Assembly (NCBI GenBank): GCA_946885425.1
Contig: CAMPGJ010000055.1
Location: 1 to 7,086 of the forward strand
Reading direction: 5' to 3'
DNA length: 7,086 nucleotides
Source: an uncultured bacterium
Lineage (GTDB): Bacteria > Patescibacteria > Microgenomatia > Levybacterales > UBA12049
Under the pieces are notes generated by a model. It was not told the DNA's origin. It ran no database searches and was given only the letters and a program-made list of their open reading frames with translations. This document shows positions 5,330 to 7,086 of this stretch, one piece after another. Numbering within the stretch: position 1 is the first letter of the stretch; each line of letters starts with the position of its first letter. Both the position numbers and the translations under genes were made by a program.

Positions 5330-6323
5330 AGGTATTCTGAGGCTTTTCTTGCTGAAAAGCAAGTAGGTTTTCTGCTGTTACATCCAGAATGAGGTGTAAA
5401 GCTTCTCTACTATTAAAAGCATTATGCGGAGTAATGATGACATTCTCTCTTCCCATCAAGACATGGTCAAAATATAGCGTCTTAAAACTGGCATTATCAA
5501 GAGAATGATTATCTAATATCTGTCGTTCCTCCTGAATAGCATTCTCTCCTTCCAGGACATCAATTCCTGCTCCACCCAAAATCCCCTTCTCCAGACCATA
5601 TAATAACGCTTCTGTCTGGATCAAACCTCCACGTGCAGTATTGATCAGAAGGCTACCCTTCTTAAACTTCTTTATCGTCCTTTTATTTATAAGATGATGG
5701 GTTTCTTTCGTATAAGGCACATGTAATGTAACTACGTCCGAAACTTTAAGTACCTCTTTGAAATCCATAAACGTTATACCCAATTTTTTTGCCTCTTCTT
5801 CACTGGGATGACGTGAATATACAACAACATGCATACCAAACCCTTTGGCAATATTGATCACCGACAATCCAATATCTCCCATACCTATAATACCGATAGT
5901 CTTATCATATAAATCAAACCCTGTCAGCTCATGGTGGTCGAAATCACCTCTTCTAGTACGATCAACTGATGTATATAATTTCCTCGACAAACCGAGAATG
6001 AGAGCAAATGCATGCTCCGCAACCGTATGAGTACCATAATGAGGGACATTGCAGGCAATAACACCTTTTTCCTTACATACGTTCAAATCTATGTGATCAA
6101 AACCTGTAGATCTTGTTGTAACAAATTTAAGCTGAGGCATCTTATCAAGCACATCCTTATTTATTGTCGAGCAAATGAATATTGAAACTGCTTCACAATC
6201 CTGAAATTTTTCTACATTATCTACCGTGAGAGGTTCTTTCTCAAAAACCAGCTCATTCCCGGCTAGTTTTTTTTCCAAATATCTCCGTTCCCACAACTCC
6301 GCCTCGAAAATCCCAATCTTAAT
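5310..6323 (-). CDS. D-2-hydroxyacid dehydrogenase, D-lactate dehydrogenase-like, probable AUU start
   Basis: The enzyme would reduce a 2-oxoacid, most likely pyruvate, to the D-hydroxyacid with NADH in the cytoplasm, re-oxidising NADH in fermentation. Counting from the AUU codon (337 aa), it shows RSTGFDHID (71-79), the NVPHYGTHTVAEHAFALILGL segment, the Rossmann motif GMGDIG (147-152) and the catalytic triad: Arg in NTARGG (231), Glu in DVLEGE (258) and His in TPHNAF (300). The loop with HNAFNSREAL favours D-lactate dehydrogenase over glycerate-type enzymes. The first conventional in-frame start is TTG at 6296 with GAGG upstream, but it would delete KIGIFEAE, the first strand conserved in the family. 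ATT at 6323 sits exactly where the family's initial Met belongs, and an in-frame TGA lies two codons before it. The C-terminal codons overlap the 166-bp palindrome, so the last residues may be altered. Confidence 0.88.
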   Translation of the reverse strand: MKIGIFEAELWERRYLEKKLAGNELVFEKEPLTVDNVEKFQDCEAVSIFICSTINKDVLDKMPQLKFVTTRSTGFDHIDLNVCKEKGVIACNVPHYGTHTVAEHAFALILGLSRKLYTSVDRTRRGDFDHHELTGFDLYDKTIGIIGMGDIGLSVINIAKGFGMHVVVYSRHPSEEEAKKLGITFMDFKEVLKVSDVVTLHVPYTKETHHLINKRTIKKFKKGSLLINTARGGLIQTEALLYGLEKGILGGAGIDVLEGENAIQEERQILDNHSLDNASFKTLYFDHVLMGRENVIITPHNAFNSREALHLILDVTAENLLAFQQEKPQNTLGDSRT

Positions 6324-6329
6324 ATATCA

Positions 6330-6359
6330 ATCATAACGACTCTACTTTGTTGATGTCAA
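6330..6359 (-). promoter_or_regulatory. Strong candidate promoter of the dehydrogenase gene
   Basis: On the minus strand a perfect TTGACA (6359-6354) and TATGAT (6335-6330, five of six) are 18 bases apart, the best -35/-10 pair in the window. Transcription would start near 6323, the first base of the proposed AUU codon. The message would then be leaderless from AUU, or have a 27-base leader if the TTG at 6296 is used. Confidence 0.65.
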
Positions 6360-6369
6360 TCGCTTGACA
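6354..6369. promoter_or_regulatory. Back-to-back TTGACA palindrome
   Basis: TGTCAATCGCTTGACA is a perfect 6-4-6 inverted repeat. The left half is the -35 box of the dehydrogenase on the minus strand. The right half is a plus-strand TTGACA 32 bases before the small orphan gene. No good plus-strand -10 box lies 16-18 bases beyond it (AAGCAT at 6388-6393 is weak), so it may be a divergent promoter pair or an operator for a dimeric regulator. Confidence 0.45.
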
Positions 6370-6400
6370 CCACAGAGATATTTCTGCAAGCATCTAAGTA

Positions 6401-6634
6401 ATGACAATTGAAAACTGGGCTAAAAGCCCGGGACTGCCCCCATTTGAAGTTGATGTTCTTTCCAGAAAACCCTTAGGTTGTGAAGAAATTGTTTGGGTAA
6501 AAGGAACACTGCCGCATTTGGGTATCCTACATAAAGGATGGTCGGGCGATGAAACAATTATTTTTCGTAGAAAACAGGAAGATGGTAACTGGAGAATAAC
6601 CAAACCACTGCAACCCCAATTATATACTAAATAA
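6401..6634 (+). CDS. Small protein of unknown function (77 aa)
   Basis: The sequence starts MTIENWAKSPGLPPFEVDVL and ends TKPLQPQLYTK. It has no signal peptide or membrane segment and only one cysteine. Three Trp and a strand-like pattern (EEIVWVKGTL, then ETIIFRRKQ, then GNWRITKPL) suggest a small compact beta-fold. The composition resembles a real protein, and the opposite-strand open frame here looks like a shadow. The ATG at 6401 has no Shine-Dalgarno site. A TTGACA at 6364-6369 may belong to its promoter. It is transcribed away from the dehydrogenase and towards the sigma factor gene, 106 bases downstream. I do not recognise a family, and it could still be a chance open frame. Confidence 0.5.
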   Translation: MTIENWAKSPGLPPFEVDVLSRKPLGCEEIVWVKGTLPHLGILHKGWSGDETIIFRRKQEDGNWRITKPLQPQLYTK

Positions 6635-6666
6635 CACGCTTAAGAATCGGCTATTGACCTCTCCTG

Positions 6667-6672
6667 TATAAT
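6667..6672 (+). promoter_or_regulatory. Candidate -10 box of the sigma factor gene
   Basis: A consensus TATAAT lies 68 bases before the ATG at 6741. TTGACC at 6654-6659 is too close to serve it (7 bases) but has the right spacing (18 bases) to GATAAA at 6678-6683, so two overlapping promoters are possible. Either would put the small hairpin at 6691-6709 in the leader. Confidence 0.4.
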
Positions 6673-6686
6673 GTTAGGATAAAATT

Positions 6687-6716
6687 GTCATGCTGAATTT
6701 AGTTCAGCATCTCATG
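6687..6716. repeat. Short TGTCAT-type hairpin in the sigma factor leader
   Basis: TGCTGAA (6691-6697) and TTCAGCA (6703-6709) form a perfect 7-bp stem with a five-base loop, flanked by TGTCA on the left and TCTCA on the right. The layout TGTCAT-hairpin-GCATCT resembles the larger element at 1365-1442, which also opens with TGTCAT. The two may be distant members of one class of palindromic repeat. Confidence 0.55.
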
Positions 6717-6740
6717 GTTTCTTATTAGAATAAAAATTGT

Positions 6741-7086
6741 ATGGAAGAGTTATCAGAAAAAGAAATTGTTAAAAAAATAAAAGAGGGAGAAATCAACTAT
6801 TTTGGACATCTCGTCCAGCGTTTCTCGCAGATCATTTATTTCTATACCAAAAAAAAAGTAAAAGATGAGCATGATGTCGCTGATATTGTCCAAGGGACTT
6901 TTATCAAATCATATAAAGGTATTGACCGGTTTGATGAAAAAAAACCTTTTTATCCATATCTCTTCACAATACTCAAAAATGAGATTGCAGATTTTTATAG
7001 AAAGAAGAAATATAACCTAAAATTGAATGAGCAGAGTGCATCATATGATGAAAAATTCATTGATGAAATTGAAGACTTTACAATTC
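6741..7086 (+). CDS. ECF-type RNA polymerase sigma factor (3' end outside the window)
   Basis: The 115 visible residues form sigma region 2 of an extracytoplasmic-function sigma factor, which directs RNA polymerase to a small set of promoters, usually in response to envelope stress. After the opening MEELSEKEIVKKIKEGEINY, the core-binding helix reads DVADIVQGTFIKSYKGIDRF (45-64), matching the family pattern DxxDlxQetFlkayk. The -10-recognition part follows: PFYPYLFTILKNEIADFYRKKK (69-90), in which 'yLf.ILkNeiaDfyRkkk' is the classic N...D..R form. Region 4, which reads the -35 box, lies beyond the right edge. The ATG at 6741 is chosen because the conserved region begins at the normal distance from it; no Shine-Dalgarno site is visible. 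An anti-sigma factor gene downstream is common in the family but cannot be seen here. Confidence 0.88.
   Translation, partial: MEELSEKEIVKKIKEGEINYFGHLVQRFSQIIYFYTKKKVKDEHDVADIVQGTFIKSYKGIDRFDEKKPFYPYLFTILKNEIADFYRKKKYNLKLNEQSASYDEKFIDEIEDFTI

Noticed and set aside
6654..6672. TTGACC and TATAAT as a single sigma-70 promoter
   Set aside because: Only seven bases separate them, far from the required 16-18; each may belong to a different overlapping promoter.
1..7086. CRISPR arrays, tRNA or rRNA genes, transposases, toxin-antitoxin or phage genes
   Set aside because: I looked for regularly spaced direct repeats, tRNA-like cloverleaf ends and typical mobile or defence protein motifs, and found none.

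Overview
The window is about 7.1 kb of compact, moderately AT-rich bacterial chromosome. It holds eight protein-coding genes with plausible starts and ends, plus one gene cut off by the right edge. Several genes end in TGA (the proteins at 784-1254 and 2489-2662, the glycosyltransferase and the 2-hydroxyacid dehydrogenase), and a full release factor 2 gene is present. UGA is therefore a stop codon here, which argues against the recoded lineages (UGA as Gly or Trp). The combination of a CofE-type gamma-glutamyl ligase without other F420 genes, a fermentative D-lactate-type dehydrogenase, small membrane-anchored proteins of unknown function, weak Shine-Dalgarno sites and palindrome-filled intergenic gaps fits a Candidate Phyla Radiation (Patescibacteria) genome, perhaps Microgenomates. 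That placement is an inference from gene content, not from a marker-gene tree.

Layout, left to right: ftsE (minus, complete, ending at base 1); a palindromic repeat; a membrane-anchored protein with a small beta-rich outer domain (minus); a second palindromic repeat and two candidate promoters; a CofE-like ligase (plus); a palindromic AT-rich repeat; an 18-bp RNA hairpin; a short zinc-ribbon gene with its own promoter and a strong ribosome-binding site (minus, 57 aa); prfB (minus); a second, inverted copy of the AT-rich repeat; a single-pass membrane protein and a family-2 glycosyltransferase 13 bases apart (minus); a 166-bp full-length palindrome carrying the likely glycosyltransferase promoter; a D-lactate-dehydrogenase-like gene whose best start codon is AUU (minus); a small orphan protein (plus); and the start of an ECF sigma factor gene (plus, truncated by the window).

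prfB and ftsE lie on the same strand, as in many bacteria where prfB, ftsE and ftsX are neighbours, but three unrelated genes and repeats separate them here. ftsX, if present, would lie beyond the left edge. I see no defence system, CRISPR array, tRNA, rRNA or transposase. The unusual content is in the intergenic DNA: almost every gap holds a palindromic element that could fold as a hairpin, and two of these elements (130 and 166 bp) are palindromic over their full length. The other items worth attention are the AUU start, the hidden zinc-ribbon gene, and a back-to-back TTGACA pair between the dehydrogenase and the small orphan gene.
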